Below, one piece after another: positions 7,363 through 15,479 of a DNA stretch of 64,000 bases (position 1 is the stretch's first letter; the number at the start of each line of letters is the position of its first letter). The position numbers were made by a program, and so were the translations under genes. This DNA comes from Alicyclobacillus mali NBRC 102425. GTDB taxonomy: Bacteria > Bacillota > Bacilli > Alicyclobacillales > Alicyclobacillaceae. Under the pieces are notes generated by a model. The model saw only the letters and a list, made by a program, of their open reading frames with translations, was not told the DNA's origin and searched no databases. The stretch spans positions 1-64,000 of the forward strand of contig NZ_BCSG01000004.1 of NCBI RefSeq assembly GCF_001570745.1, in the 5' to 3' direction.

Positions 7363-7806
7363 GTGCTGAAAGAGATGCAGGATCTCCACGATCTGTACGC
7401 GAAGGTCCACGCGACGATTCATCAAATGGTCGATGGCTTGACGGACGATCAGTGGGTCAAGAAGCCGGCGGACAATTTCAACAACATCGCATCCATTCTG
7501 CAACACACGCTCCTCGTGGAACGCCGCTTCTTCGCACAGTTGAAGGGTGAAGCGGCGGACATCGACGCGCGGGCGCCGTTTGTGGCGACGAGCTGGGATG
7601 TCGCGAAGATCAAGGAGATGTGGGCGGAAAATGAGCGGCTGGCCAGGGACGCGTTTGAGCACCTCACGGCTGAGGAGCTGGATCAGCCGGGCGCCAAGCT
7701 CGGTGTCGGCGAGGTGAACAAGCGTCAGCTCGCCGCTTATGCCATCGCGCACACGGCGCACCACCGCGGACAGATTCCGCTTGTGAAAAAGTTGCTCGAC
7801 CTCTGA
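7363..7806 (+). CDS. DinB-fold (DinB/YfiT-like) metal-dependent protein
   Basis: 147-residue four-helix DinB-superfamily protein. The metal-binding His pattern is visible: a His in ILQHTLLVERRFF and the C-terminal AIAHTAHHRGQIP motif. Family members include bacillithiol S-transferases and uncharacterised stress proteins; no substrate can be assigned. GGGAGGG lies 8 bases before the GTG at 7363; reading further upstream (7270) gives an Arg-rich extension lacking family similarity. A TACAAT box at 7295-7300 may belong to its promoter. A strong terminator follows. Confidence 0.82.
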   Translation: MLKEMQDLHDLYAKVHATIHQMVDGLTDDQWVKKPADNFNNIASILQHTLLVERRFFAQLKGEAADIDARAPFVATSWDVAKIKEMWAENERLARDAFEHLTAEELDQPGAKLGVGEVNKRQLAAYAIAHTAHHRGQIPLVKKLLDL

Positions 7807-7819
7807 GCGAAAGGCGGAT

Positions 7820-7855
7820 GGGCACATCGGCGAATGGCCGGTGTGTCCATTTTCT
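7820..7855 (+). terminator. Terminator after the DinB-fold gene
   Basis: GGGCACATCGGC (7820-7831), loop GAATG, GCCGGTGTGTCC (7837-7848): a 12-bp stem with two G-T pairs, followed by ATTTTCTT. Confidence 0.85.
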
Positions 7856-7911
7856 TGACTTGCGGAAAACATTTTCGGGCGCAGGATGTCCAGTTGTTAC
7901 ACATCTTCCCC

Positions 7912-7940
7912 TTTACACGGCCGCCGGTGCGTCGTACAAT
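7912..7940 (+). promoter_or_regulatory. Sigma-A promoter of the first binding-protein gene
   Basis: TTTACA (7912-7917), 17-base spacer, TACAAT (7935-7940). One of the best vegetative promoters in the window; about 62 bases from the end of the -10 to the leader GAGGGGG. Confidence 0.7.
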
Positions 7941-8008
7941 GGGCGTGTTTCTCTGAAATCTCGGTTTAAATGAGAGATTTCCAGAACATTGAGGGGGTTC
8001 GAGAGACT

Positions 8009-9745
8009 GTGAAAGGTCGTGGAAAAGGGATTGTCGCTGCAGGAATGGCGGCAGCCGTCGTTCTGGGCGTGGCTGGATGTGGCTCTTCCACCTCCAACCA
8101 AACTTCTTCTCATCCCGTTTCGAAATCGACGAGTGGCGGTGTCATCGAATATGCGGTCCAACCTGCCACGGATTTGAACTGGTTCCTTCCGCTCTTCACC
8201 GGGCCCACGGACACGCTGGCCAATGCGCAGCTCGTGTACCAGATGTTCGTTCCCCTGCTGCAGCTGAACAACAGCTACCAGATTGACTGGAAGAACTCCA
8301 TCGCCGACAAGGTCACCTACAACTCGTCCGGCACGGTCTATCACATTTACCTGAACCCGAAGTGGAAATGGTCGAACGGTCAACCGGTGACATCCACAGA
8401 TCTCCTCTTCACGTGGAACGTCATGAAGGCGGCCTGCGCGTCGAACGCACCCTCGCCATGGCCCTACGTTGGCGTGGGAACCGGCGACATTCCGAACGGC
8501 ATCAAGAGCGTTGTGGCGAACGGGCCGTATGAGGTGACGGTCACGCTCAACCAGCCCACGAACCAGCAGTGGTTCATATACAACGGCCTGATGCAGATGA
8601 CGCCGATGCCGGCGAAATACATGGACGTCAAGCAGAACATGACGGATGAGCTGAAGTATCTGGGCTCCAATGGGCCAAATATGATGTTTGACAAGGTCGT
8701 CGACGGCCCGTTCGAACCGGTGTATGCGAAGGATCGGCAGGAGTGGGTCCTGAAGCCGAACCCGATGTACGCGGGTCACAAGAGCACGCTCTCGAAGCTC
8801 ATCTTCCTGTACGAGGGTTCCAACGAGTCGGAACTCGCGGCGCTGCGCAGCGGCCAGGTGAACGTCGGCTACCTCGATCCGTCCGAATCCGCGGCCATAC
8901 CGCAGTTAAAGTCGTCTGGTTTCACCATTGCGCCCGAGTACATGTTTGCGGTCTTCTGGACGGAGATGAACATGTACCCCGCTTCGCCAAACTCGAAGAT
9001 CTTCAATCAGCTCTATGTCCGCCAGGCCCTGATGCAGGCCATCAACAACGACGAAATTGCGCAGCAGATTTACAAGGGGTACGCGGTGCCGCTCCATGGG
9101 CCCATTCCGTCCCAACCCAACACGCAGTTCTACGATCCGGCCGTGGCAAAGCTGTATCCTTACAATCCGTCTGCCGCGAAGAAACTGCTCGAGGACCACG
9201 GATGGCGGCTTGAAAACGGCGTGATGACAAACGGCAACCAGAAGATGAATTTCACCATGATCTACGCCACGGGCGTCGAGACAACGGTCCAAGAGGCAGA
9301 GTTGATTCAGCAGGAACTCGCTCAGATTGGCGTGAAGGTGTCCCTGAAGGGAATGCCGTTCGATCAACTGATTTCGCTCACGAGCAACCCGAAGGATACC
9401 AACTGGGATCTCGCGCTCGGTTCGGGCTGGATCTACAGCGGCCCCGGTTACTACCCATCCGGCGATGGCCTGTTTAACACCGGCGCGCCGAGTGGCACGG
9501 GCTACAGCAATTCGACCGAGGACGCGCTCATCAACGCGACGCACCAGCCATACAGCTCCACGGCTGAGACGATGAAACACTTCTATCAGTACGAGTACTA
9601 CACGGCGGAGCAGTTGCCAATGCTCTGGAACGTGAACAACGCGACCGTCGCCGTCATCGCGCCGAACGTCCAGAACGTGCTGCCGTACTACAACGGTGCG
9701 GTCGGCATTCCGGAGATGCAGTACTGGACGGTGTCGGGTCAGTGA
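8009..9745 (+). CDS. Peptide-type ABC substrate-binding lipoprotein (family 5), copy 1
   Basis: 578 residues. A signal peptide ends in a lipobox (VLGVAGCGSS), so the protein is anchored outside the membrane by the Cys. The rest is SBP family 5 (OppA/DppA-like): LNPKWKWSNGQPVTSTDLLFTWN is the typical 'W.NG.PVTA.D..F.W' region and the ligand-binding cleft residues follow. GAGGGGG is about 10 bases before the GTG at 8009. It is a close paralogue of the next gene over its whole length. No permease or ATPase accompanies either gene, so they must feed a transporter encoded elsewhere (possibly the opp operon at 28-34 kb) or act as sensors. Own promoter upstream. Confidence 0.88.
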   Translation: MKGRGKGIVAAGMAAAVVLGVAGCGSSTSNQTSSHPVSKSTSGGVIEYAVQPATDLNWFLPLFTGPTDTLANAQLVYQMFVPLLQLNNSYQIDWKNSIADKVTYNSSGTVYHIYLNPKWKWSNGQPVTSTDLLFTWNVMKAACASNAPSPWPYVGVGTGDIPNGIKSVVANGPYEVTVTLNQPTNQQWFIYNGLMQMTPMPAKYMDVKQNMTDELKYLGSNGPNMMFDKVVDGPFEPVYAKDRQEWVLKPNPMYAGHKSTLSKLIFLYEGSNESELAALRSGQVNVGYLDPSESAAIPQLKSSGFTIAPEYMFAVFWTEMNMYPASPNSKIFNQLYVRQALMQAINNDEIAQQIYKGYAVPLHGPIPSQPNTQFYDPAVAKLYPYNPSAAKKLLEDHGWRLENGVMTNGNQKMNFTMIYATGVETTVQEAELIQQELAQIGVKVSLKGMPFDQLISLTSNPKDTNWDLALGSGWIYSGPGYYPSGDGLFNTGAPSGTGYSNSTEDALINATHQPYSSTAETMKHFYQYEYYTAEQLPMLWNVNNATVAVIAPNVQNVLPYYNGAVGIPEMQYWTVSGQ

Positions 9746-9815
9746 GACTTGGCACACAAGTGTGAAGTTGTATTGAAGATCTGTTTAAAAAATGCGTGCA
9801 ATGCGCAATTGGACT

Positions 9816-9824
9816 TGCTATACT
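9816..9824 (+). promoter_or_regulatory. Extended -10 promoter before the second binding-protein gene
   Basis: TGCTATACT: TG (9816-9817), one base, TATACT (9819-9824). The -35 region is poor, compatible with an extended -10 promoter; the transcript would include the hairpin at 9856-9886. Confidence 0.5.
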
Positions 9825-9855
9825 AGTGGTGTCCTTGGTTCTACACCTGCTACTG

Positions 9856-9886
9856 GCCCGCATCGAGCGCTATGTTCGGTGCGGGC
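9856..9886 (+). promoter_or_regulatory. 12-bp stem-loop in the leader of the second binding-protein gene
   Basis: GCCCGCATCGAG (9856-9867) pairs with TTCGGTGCGGGC (9875-9886) with two G-T pairs and a 7-base loop, between promoter and SD; followed by ATTCTCT, not a true T-run. It could be a weak terminator/attenuator or an mRNA stabiliser. Confidence 0.5.
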
Positions 9887-9918
9887 ATTCTCTAGGCGTT
9901 TACAGGGAGGTACAAAGG

Positions 9919-11697
9919 GTGCGAAAAATGAGAAAACGAGCGCTTGTTTCTGCGGGTGCCGCAGTGGCTATTGTGCTTGGAGTTGCCGGATGCGGAACCT
10001 CCACGTCGAACAGCGCGTCGAACGCTACCAACAGCGCCACGACGAATACCACGACTACTACCACCACGACGGGGCAAGTTAATCCAGCTGGTGTCATCGA
10101 TTACGCGCTGCCGCCGCAGACGGACCTCAACTGGTTCCTTCCCATCTTCAACGCGGCCAATGATTCGCTGTACAACTCCCAAATTGTGGATCAGATGTAC
10201 ATCCCGATGCTGGTGCTGAACAATGACTACAGCATCAACTGGCAGGATTCCATCGCGAAGAACATCACGTACAACAAGCAAGGCACGGTCTATCACATTT
10301 TCTTGAATCCCAAATGGAAGTGGTCCAACGGCAAGCCGGTGACTTCCACGGACGTGCTTTTCACGTGGAACGTGATTAAGGCAGCGTCTGCTTCGAACGC
10401 ACCCAAGCCGTGGCCGTTTGTGGGCGTTGGCACCGGTGACATTCCGAACGGCGTGAAGAGCGTGGTGGCGAATGGCCCGTATGAGGTCACCATCACGTTG
10501 AACCAGCCGGCCAACCAGCAGTGGTTCATCTACAACGGCATTATCCAGCTCACGCCACTGCCTGCTGCTTATATGGACGTGAAGTCGAACATCACCGACG
10601 AGATCAAGTACCTGGGTGCCAATGCGACCAACATGATGTTCGACAAGGTCGTCGACGGTCCGTTCAAGCCGCTCCTGGCCAAGGATAAGCAGGAGTGGGT
10701 GATCGTCCCGAACTCGAGCTACGCGGGTCACAAGCCCCAGGTGAGCAAGGTTATCTTCCAGTACGAGGGCTCGAACGAGTCTGAGTTCGCGGCGCTGCGC
10801 AGCGGTCAGATCAACGTGGGCTATCTGGATCAGTCGCAGCTCGGTTCGGAGTCTGCGCTCACCTCGATGGGCGACACGGTGACGCCGGAATACGCATTCG
10901 GCATCTTCTGGATTGAGATGAACATGTACAAGGGCGCGCCGAACGCCAGCGTCTTCGATCAGTTGCCGGTCCGCCAGGCGCTCCAGATGGCGATTGACCG
11001 CCAGACCATGGTGAAAGACATCTACAAGGGCTTCGCGGTGCCTCTGTACGGGCCGATTCCGTCCCAGCCTGCGACGAAGTTTTACGATCCCGCCGAGAGC
11101 GGCCTCTACAACTTCAATCTCGCGAAGGCGAAGCAGACGCTGGAGAGCGCTGGCTGGCATCTGAAGAACGGCGTCATGACCAATGCAAATGGCCAGACGC
11201 TTAACTTGACCATGATGTATGTCACCGGCAACGAATCGACGCAGCAGGAGGCGGAACTCGTCCAGCAGGACTTCGCGCAGATCGGCGTGAAGGTGCAGCT
11301 CAAGGGCGAGCCGTTCTCGCAGTTCATTTCCATTACCTCTGACCCGAGCAATCACTCCTGGGACCTCGCGCTTGGCTCCGGCTGGGTGTACAACGGTCCT
11401 GGCTTCTATCCGTCTGGCGAAGGTCTGTTCAACACCGGCGCACCGAGCGGCACGGGCTTCAGCGATCCGAAGGAGGATCAGCTGATCAATGCCACGCATC
11501 AGCCGTATTCGACCGATGCTCAGACGATGCAGGTGTTCGACGAGTACGAGATGTACACGGCAAAGGTCCTGCCGTTCCTGTGGACGGTCAATCCGGCCAC
11601 GCTCGTCGTGGTGGCTCCGCACGTGCAGGGCGTGCTGCAGCACCTGAACGCGGCGGACGGCCTGCCCGAGATGCAGTACTGGTATGTGACGAAGTGA
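9919..11697 (+). CDS. Peptide-type ABC substrate-binding lipoprotein (family 5), copy 2
   Basis: 592 residues, lipoprotein signal with lipobox VLGVAGCGTS, followed by a Ser/Thr/Asn-rich linker that is longer than in copy 1 and then a family-5 binding domain nearly identical in plan to copy 1 (KWKWSNGKPVTSTDVLFTWN, FVGVGTGDIPNG, ATHQPYS shared). AGGGAGG at 9904-9910 is 8 bases before the GTG at 9919; the ATG at 9928 is too far from it. The pair arose by tandem duplication. Transcribed from its own leader; the terminator after it is strong. Ligand unknown, most likely peptides by family. Confidence 0.88.
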   Translation: MRKMRKRALVSAGAAVAIVLGVAGCGTSTSNSASNATNSATTNTTTTTTTTGQVNPAGVIDYALPPQTDLNWFLPIFNAANDSLYNSQIVDQMYIPMLVLNNDYSINWQDSIAKNITYNKQGTVYHIFLNPKWKWSNGKPVTSTDVLFTWNVIKAASASNAPKPWPFVGVGTGDIPNGVKSVVANGPYEVTITLNQPANQQWFIYNGIIQLTPLPAAYMDVKSNITDEIKYLGANATNMMFDKVVDGPFKPLLAKDKQEWVIVPNSSYAGHKPQVSKVIFQYEGSNESEFAALRSGQINVGYLDQSQLGSESALTSMGDTVTPEYAFGIFWIEMNMYKGAPNASVFDQLPVRQALQMAIDRQTMVKDIYKGFAVPLYGPIPSQPATKFYDPAESGLYNFNLAKAKQTLESAGWHLKNGVMTNANGQTLNLTMMYVTGNESTQQEAELVQQDFAQIGVKVQLKGEPFSQFISITSDPSNHSWDLALGSGWVYNGPGFYPSGEGLFNTGAPSGTGFSDPKEDQLINATHQPYSTDAQTMQVFDEYEMYTAKVLPFLWTVNPATLVVVAPHVQGVLQHLNAADGLPEMQYWYVTK

Positions 11698-11711
11698 GTG
11701 AAGAATGCAAG

Positions 11712-11740
11712 GCGCCTGCCCTCGTGGCAGGCGCTTTTTT
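11712..11740 (+). terminator. Terminator after the second binding-protein gene
   Basis: GCGCCTGCC, loop CTCGT, GGCAGGCGC, TTTTTT: perfect 9-bp stem. Confidence 0.95.
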
Positions 11741-11807
11741 AGTGCGCCCGGCATGGGCGCGCGCGTTCTGCTCCGTGGCGCATGCTTCAGTGAGTGGGTC
11801 CTGACAC

Positions 11808-11837
11808 TTGTGTTGCATAACATTGTTATGTTACGAT
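11808..11837 (+). promoter_or_regulatory. Promoter with dyad in its spacer (MerR-type layout) for the bactofilin operon
   Basis: TTGTGT (11808-11813) and TACGAT (11832-11837) are separated by 18 bases, and that spacer holds the perfect dyad CATAAC-ATT-GTTATG (11816-11830). MerR-family regulators bind just such dyads inside long spacers; the first gene of the operon encodes a protein with a MerR-like N-terminal DNA-binding domain, so autoregulation is a natural inference. Confidence 0.55.
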
Positions 11838-11860
11838 GGCGTCGTCGGAGATGATGTTCA

Positions 11861-12484
11861 ATGGACGAGGAACTGATCTCGAAAAAGGAGTTACTCGATC
11901 TCGCCCGAATTTCCTACGGCCAATTGTACCGCTGGAAGCGAAAGAAGCTCATCCCGGAGGAGTGGTTCATCCGCAAGGCCACATTCACCGGCCAGGAGAC
12001 CTTCTTTCCCCGCGACAAGATTCTCAGTCGCATCGAGCAGATTAAACAGTGGAAGGAAGACGTTCCGCTCGACGAACTGGCGAAGCGCCTTTCGCCGGCG
12101 GGCGTCGAGATTGAGCGGGCTGGAGAAGACCTCGTGCGCCTCGGGATTGTGGGCGATCTCGCCTGGCGCCTCTATGCCGACGCGGTTCCGAACGTCCGCA
12201 TCTTGGCATTTCCGGACATCGTTTGCGTATACCTCGTGCACGAGGCGCTGGAGAGCGGCCAGGTCAGCCTGGACGAGGCGCGGCAGCTCACCGCCGCATA
12301 CCCTCGTTTCGTAACAGTGTTTCGTGACATGCAGATGTGCGTCGATCTCGTCCGCAAACTCGGCGTCGGGACCTGGCTGGCGCGCGCGCCAAACGCCGAG
12401 ATCGCGCTTGATCCGCAGGCCAACGTCGCGTTCTCCGTCGATGTGGCAAGCGCTGTGGAACAGCTGAAGCTGAGGCTGATGTGA
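11861..12484 (+). CDS. yhbD: YhbD-like protein with MerR-like HTH (DUF4004)
   Basis: 207 residues. The first ~55 residues (ISKKELLDLARISYGQLYRW, then KRKKLIPEEWFIRK) form a MerR-like winged helix-turn-helix; the remainder is helical and corresponds to the YhbD/DUF4004 region. In Bacillus subtilis yhbD precedes two bactofilin genes (yhbE, yhbF), the same order as here, which supports orthology. The stop overlaps the next reading frame (ATGTGA), so the three genes are likely one operon. Probable role: transcriptional regulator of the bactofilin operon, inferred from the HTH and from a dyad in the operon promoter. Confidence 0.85.
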   Translation: MDEELISKKELLDLARISYGQLYRWKRKKLIPEEWFIRKATFTGQETFFPRDKILSRIEQIKQWKEDVPLDELAKRLSPAGVEIERAGEDLVRLGIVGDLAWRLYADAVPNVRILAFPDIVCVYLVHEALESGQVSLDEARQLTAAYPRFVTVFRDMQMCVDLVRKLGVGTWLARAPNAEIALDPQANVAFSVDVASAVEQLKLRLM

Positions 12485-12519
12485 AAGTGACCATGGTCAA
12501 ATCGGGGAGGGGATCGCAT

Positions 12520-13215
12520 ATGCCTGATGATTTGGAGGTGTCCGGTCGCACGTCGATGGGCGGCGGGACGTATGGGCGGGTCGAGGTCAACGGCATGGCC
12601 AAGATGCAGGGGGACATCGCCTGCGAGACGTGTGAAGTCAATGGGAGCGGGCAGGTCGACGGCAACCTGCGGGTCGAGGGCCGACTCGAGGTGAACGGCC
12701 GCATGTCCGTGGATGGGGCCGTTTGGGCGGGCGTGTTTGAGGTAAACGGGCTGTGCGACGTGGACGGCAACTGCGAGGTGGCGGAGCAGGCCGAAGTGTC
12801 GGGCATGGCGCGCATCCAGGGTGCCCTGCGCGCGGGCGTCCTGAAGATTGGCGGGCGTGTCAAGGTGGAGGGGCCCATCGAGGCGGAGCGCGTCCACGTG
12901 ACGGGCAATCTGCACTGCGGGGCGCTGATGAACGCGGACGTGATCGAGTTTGAGTTGATGGGCAAGTCCAAAGTGCGGGAGATTGGCTGCTCGTCGCTCA
13001 CGGCGGCGGTTGGAAGCGGGGGATGGTTTTCGAAGCCGAGGCTCGAGGCGGAGACGATTGAAGGGGATCACATCGAGGTGGAGGCGGTGCTGGCGCGCCG
13101 GATCCGGGGAGACGTGGTGGTCATCGGCGACGATTGCCGGGTCGATCGCGTCGAGTACCGCACGTCGTTCGAGCGGCGCGGTTCGGCCGTGATCGGCGAA
13201 GCGGTGCAGATCTGA
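12520..13215 (+). CDS. bacE: Bactofilin-like polymer-forming protein, first copy (YhbE/BacE-like)
   Basis: 231 residues, built from short hydrophobic/Gly repeats (VEVNGMAKMQGDI, CEVNGSGQVDGNL, LEVNGRMSVDGAV...) of the kind that stack into the bactofilin right-handed beta-helix. Such proteins polymerise without nucleotide; in B. subtilis BacE/BacF are needed for flagellar hook-basal-body assembly. GGGGAGGGG lies 7 bases before the ATG at 12520; a GTG at 12481 overlapping the yhbD stop is in frame but lacks a spaced SD. It is longer than classical bactofilins (~150), with a C-terminal extension containing a second beta-rich segment. Confidence 0.83.
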   Translation: MPDDLEVSGRTSMGGGTYGRVEVNGMAKMQGDIACETCEVNGSGQVDGNLRVEGRLEVNGRMSVDGAVWAGVFEVNGLCDVDGNCEVAEQAEVSGMARIQGALRAGVLKIGGRVKVEGPIEAERVHVTGNLHCGALMNADVIEFELMGKSKVREIGCSSLTAAVGSGGWFSKPRLEAETIEGDHIEVEAVLARRIRGDVVVIGDDCRVDRVEYRTSFERRGSAVIGEAVQI

Positions 13216-13228
13216 GGGGGCGACGGAG

Positions 13229-13903
13229 ATGGGAGACGGGGCGAAGCCGAAGCTGACGGTGATGGGCCAGTCCTCCGCGGCGGGTGGCGACTTTGGGCGC
13301 GTGCGGATCATGGGGCAGGCGGTCGTCAAAGGGCCACTCACCTGTGAGCACCTCCGCGTGATGGGCGAGCTTGAAGCGAGGGCGGACGTGTCGGCGGAGG
13401 CGGCGACCATTATGGGCCAGGCGACCTGTCGAGGCGATGTGACCGCCGCCAAGCTGCAGGTGATGGGGGCGCTCGAATGTGACGGGCACTTGTCTGCGGG
13501 AGTATTCAAGACGGCGGGCGAGGTCGTCGTCCGTGGAAACTGCGGCGCCGATCGCGCCCTCATTCGCGGTGCGCTGACCGTTGAGGGCCTGTTCTCCGCG
13601 GACGAGGCCCGGTTTCGGCTGCACGGCCCGTACCGGGTGCGCGAGATGGGGATGGGTCGGCTCACCGTGGAGCTGCCGCGGTATCTCTGGAAATCGTCGA
13701 TGCGCAGGCACGGGACGCTCGAGGCGGACGTCATTGAGGCGGACGAGGTCCACCTCGTTCACACCCGCGCCCGCGTGGTGCGGGCGCAGGTGGTGCGGCT
13801 TGGCCCAGGATGCGAGATTGAATGCGTGGAATATGGTCAGTCGTACGACGCGCACCCGGACGCCAAGGTGGGGCGGGTCATCGACGCGGGTAGGCCTGAA
13901 TAA
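13229..13903 (+). CDS. bacF: Bactofilin-like polymer-forming protein, second copy (YhbF/BacF-like)
   Basis: 224 residues, paralogous to the preceding protein: repeating VMGQSSAAGG, IMGQAVVKGPL, VMGELEARADV, IMGQATCRGDV and VMGALECDGHL units followed by the same C-terminal layout (FRLHGPYRVREMG, ...DVIEADEVHLVHTRARVVRA). Here the repeat unit is 'xMGx' instead of 'VNGx' as in the first copy, showing divergence after duplication. GAGGGGG overlaps the previous stop and the ATG is 13 bases downstream of that stop. The pair probably copolymerises; flagellar genes are not in the window, so any motility link comes from the B. subtilis homologues only. Confidence 0.83.
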   Translation: MGDGAKPKLTVMGQSSAAGGDFGRVRIMGQAVVKGPLTCEHLRVMGELEARADVSAEAATIMGQATCRGDVTAAKLQVMGALECDGHLSAGVFKTAGEVVVRGNCGADRALIRGALTVEGLFSADEARFRLHGPYRVREMGMGRLTVELPRYLWKSSMRRHGTLEADVIEADEVHLVHTRARVVRAQVVRLGPGCEIECVEYGQSYDAHPDAKVGRVIDAGRPE

Positions 13904-13919
13904 CGCGAGGAGGGTTTGT

Positions 13920-15452
13920 GTGCAGGCGGATCGGACTTCGAACCAAGGGCTCGTGGTGCTGGCCTTGCTCTTGGGCATCTTTGTCGCGGCTATGGACAAC
14001 ACGATTGTGGCCACCGCGACGGGCAACATCGTGGCGCACTTGGGCGGCCTCGAGCAGATTGTGTGGATCACGGCGGCGTACATGCTGACGGAGATGGCCG
14101 GGATGCCCATCTTTGGAAAGTTGTCCGACATGTACGGGCGCAAGCGGTTTTTCATGTTTGGCATCGCGGCGTTTCTCATCGGCTCCATCCTGTGTGGGAC
14201 GGCGCAGAACATGACCGAACTCGCCATCTACCGCGCAATTCAGGGGATTGGCGGCGGTGCGCTGATGCCCATTGCGTTCACCATCATCTTTGACGTGGTG
14301 CCGCCGAAGGAGCAGGGCAAGTTCTCGGGGCTCTTTGGCGCGGTCTTCGGCATGGCGAGCATCTTCGGCCCGCTTCTCGGCGCGTACATCACTCAGCACT
14401 GGTCGTGGCGGATCGTCTTCTACATCAACGTGCCGATTGGTGTTGTCGCGTTCCTGCTCATCCTGTTCGCGTACCGCGAGTCGGCGCGGCACGGCCGGCA
14501 GGCCATTGACTGGCTCGGCATCTTCACGCTGGTGCCCGGCGTGACGGCGCTCACGTTCGCGCTGGAATTCGGCGGACAGACGTATCCGTGGAACTCCGCG
14601 CCCATCCTGGCCGGTTTCGCCGTTTCCGCGGCGCTCCTCGCGCTCTTTTTCGCCGTGGAGTTGCGCGCCAAGGAGCCCGTGGTCTCGCTTCACCTCTTTC
14701 GAAAGCGATCCTTCGCCGTCTCGAATGTGGCGGGCATCTTGAGCGGCAGCGCGTACATCGTCGCGGTGGTGTGGGTGCCGATTTACGTGCAGGGCGTGCG
14801 CGGCGGATCGCCCATCGATGCGGGTCTGTTTCTCCTGCCGATGATGGTCGGATCGTCCGTGACCGCGGCGATGGCGGGGCGCTTCGCAGGCCGCGCGCCT
14901 TATCGCACCGTGCTCTTGCCGTTCGCCATCGTCTTCGGCGCCGGCATCGCGCTTCTTCTCGGGCTCCGGGCCGATACGCCGACGTGGCGCGTGACTCTCG
15001 ACATGGCCGTGGTGGGGCTTGGCATCGGGCCATTCTTCTCCGTCACCGGCATGGCCGCGATGGGCGATCTCGACGCGCAAAACCGCGGCGCGGGCAGTTC
15101 CACGAACAGCTTCGTCCGCGAACTCGGCATGACAGTCGGGATTGTGATCTACGGCGCGATTCAGAAGCACGCGTTCGCCCATCAGGTGGCCGAGGCGTTT
15201 CAGGGCGTTCCTCAGGCGCGCGCGTTCAGCCACATGGATCCTCGCGCCATCATGTCGCCTGAGACGCGCGAGCACATGCCCGGCTTTGTGCTGCAGAAGC
15301 TCACAGACGCGCTGAATCAGTCCATTCACTCTGCGTTCCTTTGGGATCTCGTTCCGTGTGTGCTGACCGTGGTGGCGGTGTGGATGTTTGGGACATCTCG
15401 CTTTCGGGCGCCGGCCTGGTCCAACGCTCCGAGCGGCGAGACGGTGGAGTGA
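13920..15452 (+). CDS. MFS drug:H+ antiporter, DHA2 family (14 TMS, EmrB/QacA-like)
   Basis: 510 residues with about 14 membrane helices. MDNTIVATATGNIVAHLGG in helix 1 corresponds to the 'LDxTIVNVALP' motif of DHA2 exporters and GKLSDMYGRKRFFMFG is the MFS loop 2-3 motif. Predicted proton-driven efflux of lipophilic compounds. The start is GTG at 13920, 5 bases after AGGAGGG; the frame is open much further upstream within the bactofilin gene but without a start signal. It lies 16 bases after bacF, so it may be cotranscribed with it, and 27 bases before another MFS gene. Confidence 0.86.
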   Translation: MQADRTSNQGLVVLALLLGIFVAAMDNTIVATATGNIVAHLGGLEQIVWITAAYMLTEMAGMPIFGKLSDMYGRKRFFMFGIAAFLIGSILCGTAQNMTELAIYRAIQGIGGGALMPIAFTIIFDVVPPKEQGKFSGLFGAVFGMASIFGPLLGAYITQHWSWRIVFYINVPIGVVAFLLILFAYRESARHGRQAIDWLGIFTLVPGVTALTFALEFGGQTYPWNSAPILAGFAVSAALLALFFAVELRAKEPVVSLHLFRKRSFAVSNVAGILSGSAYIVAVVWVPIYVQGVRGGSPIDAGLFLLPMMVGSSVTAAMAGRFAGRAPYRTVLLPFAIVFGAGIALLLGLRADTPTWRVTLDMAVVGLGIGPFFSVTGMAAMGDLDAQNRGAGSSTNSFVRELGMTVGIVIYGAIQKHAFAHQVAEAFQGVPQARAFSHMDPRAIMSPETREHMPGFVLQKLTDALNQSIHSAFLWDLVPCVLTVVAVWMFGTSRFRAPAWSNAPSGETVE

Positions 15453-15479
15453 CGTCAAATCCAGTGAGGAGAGAGCGCG

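Noticed and set aside
9892-11823. A minus-strand frame of about 640 codons opposite the second binding-protein gene
   Set aside because: Shadow of the real coding strand; it even extends through the terminator.
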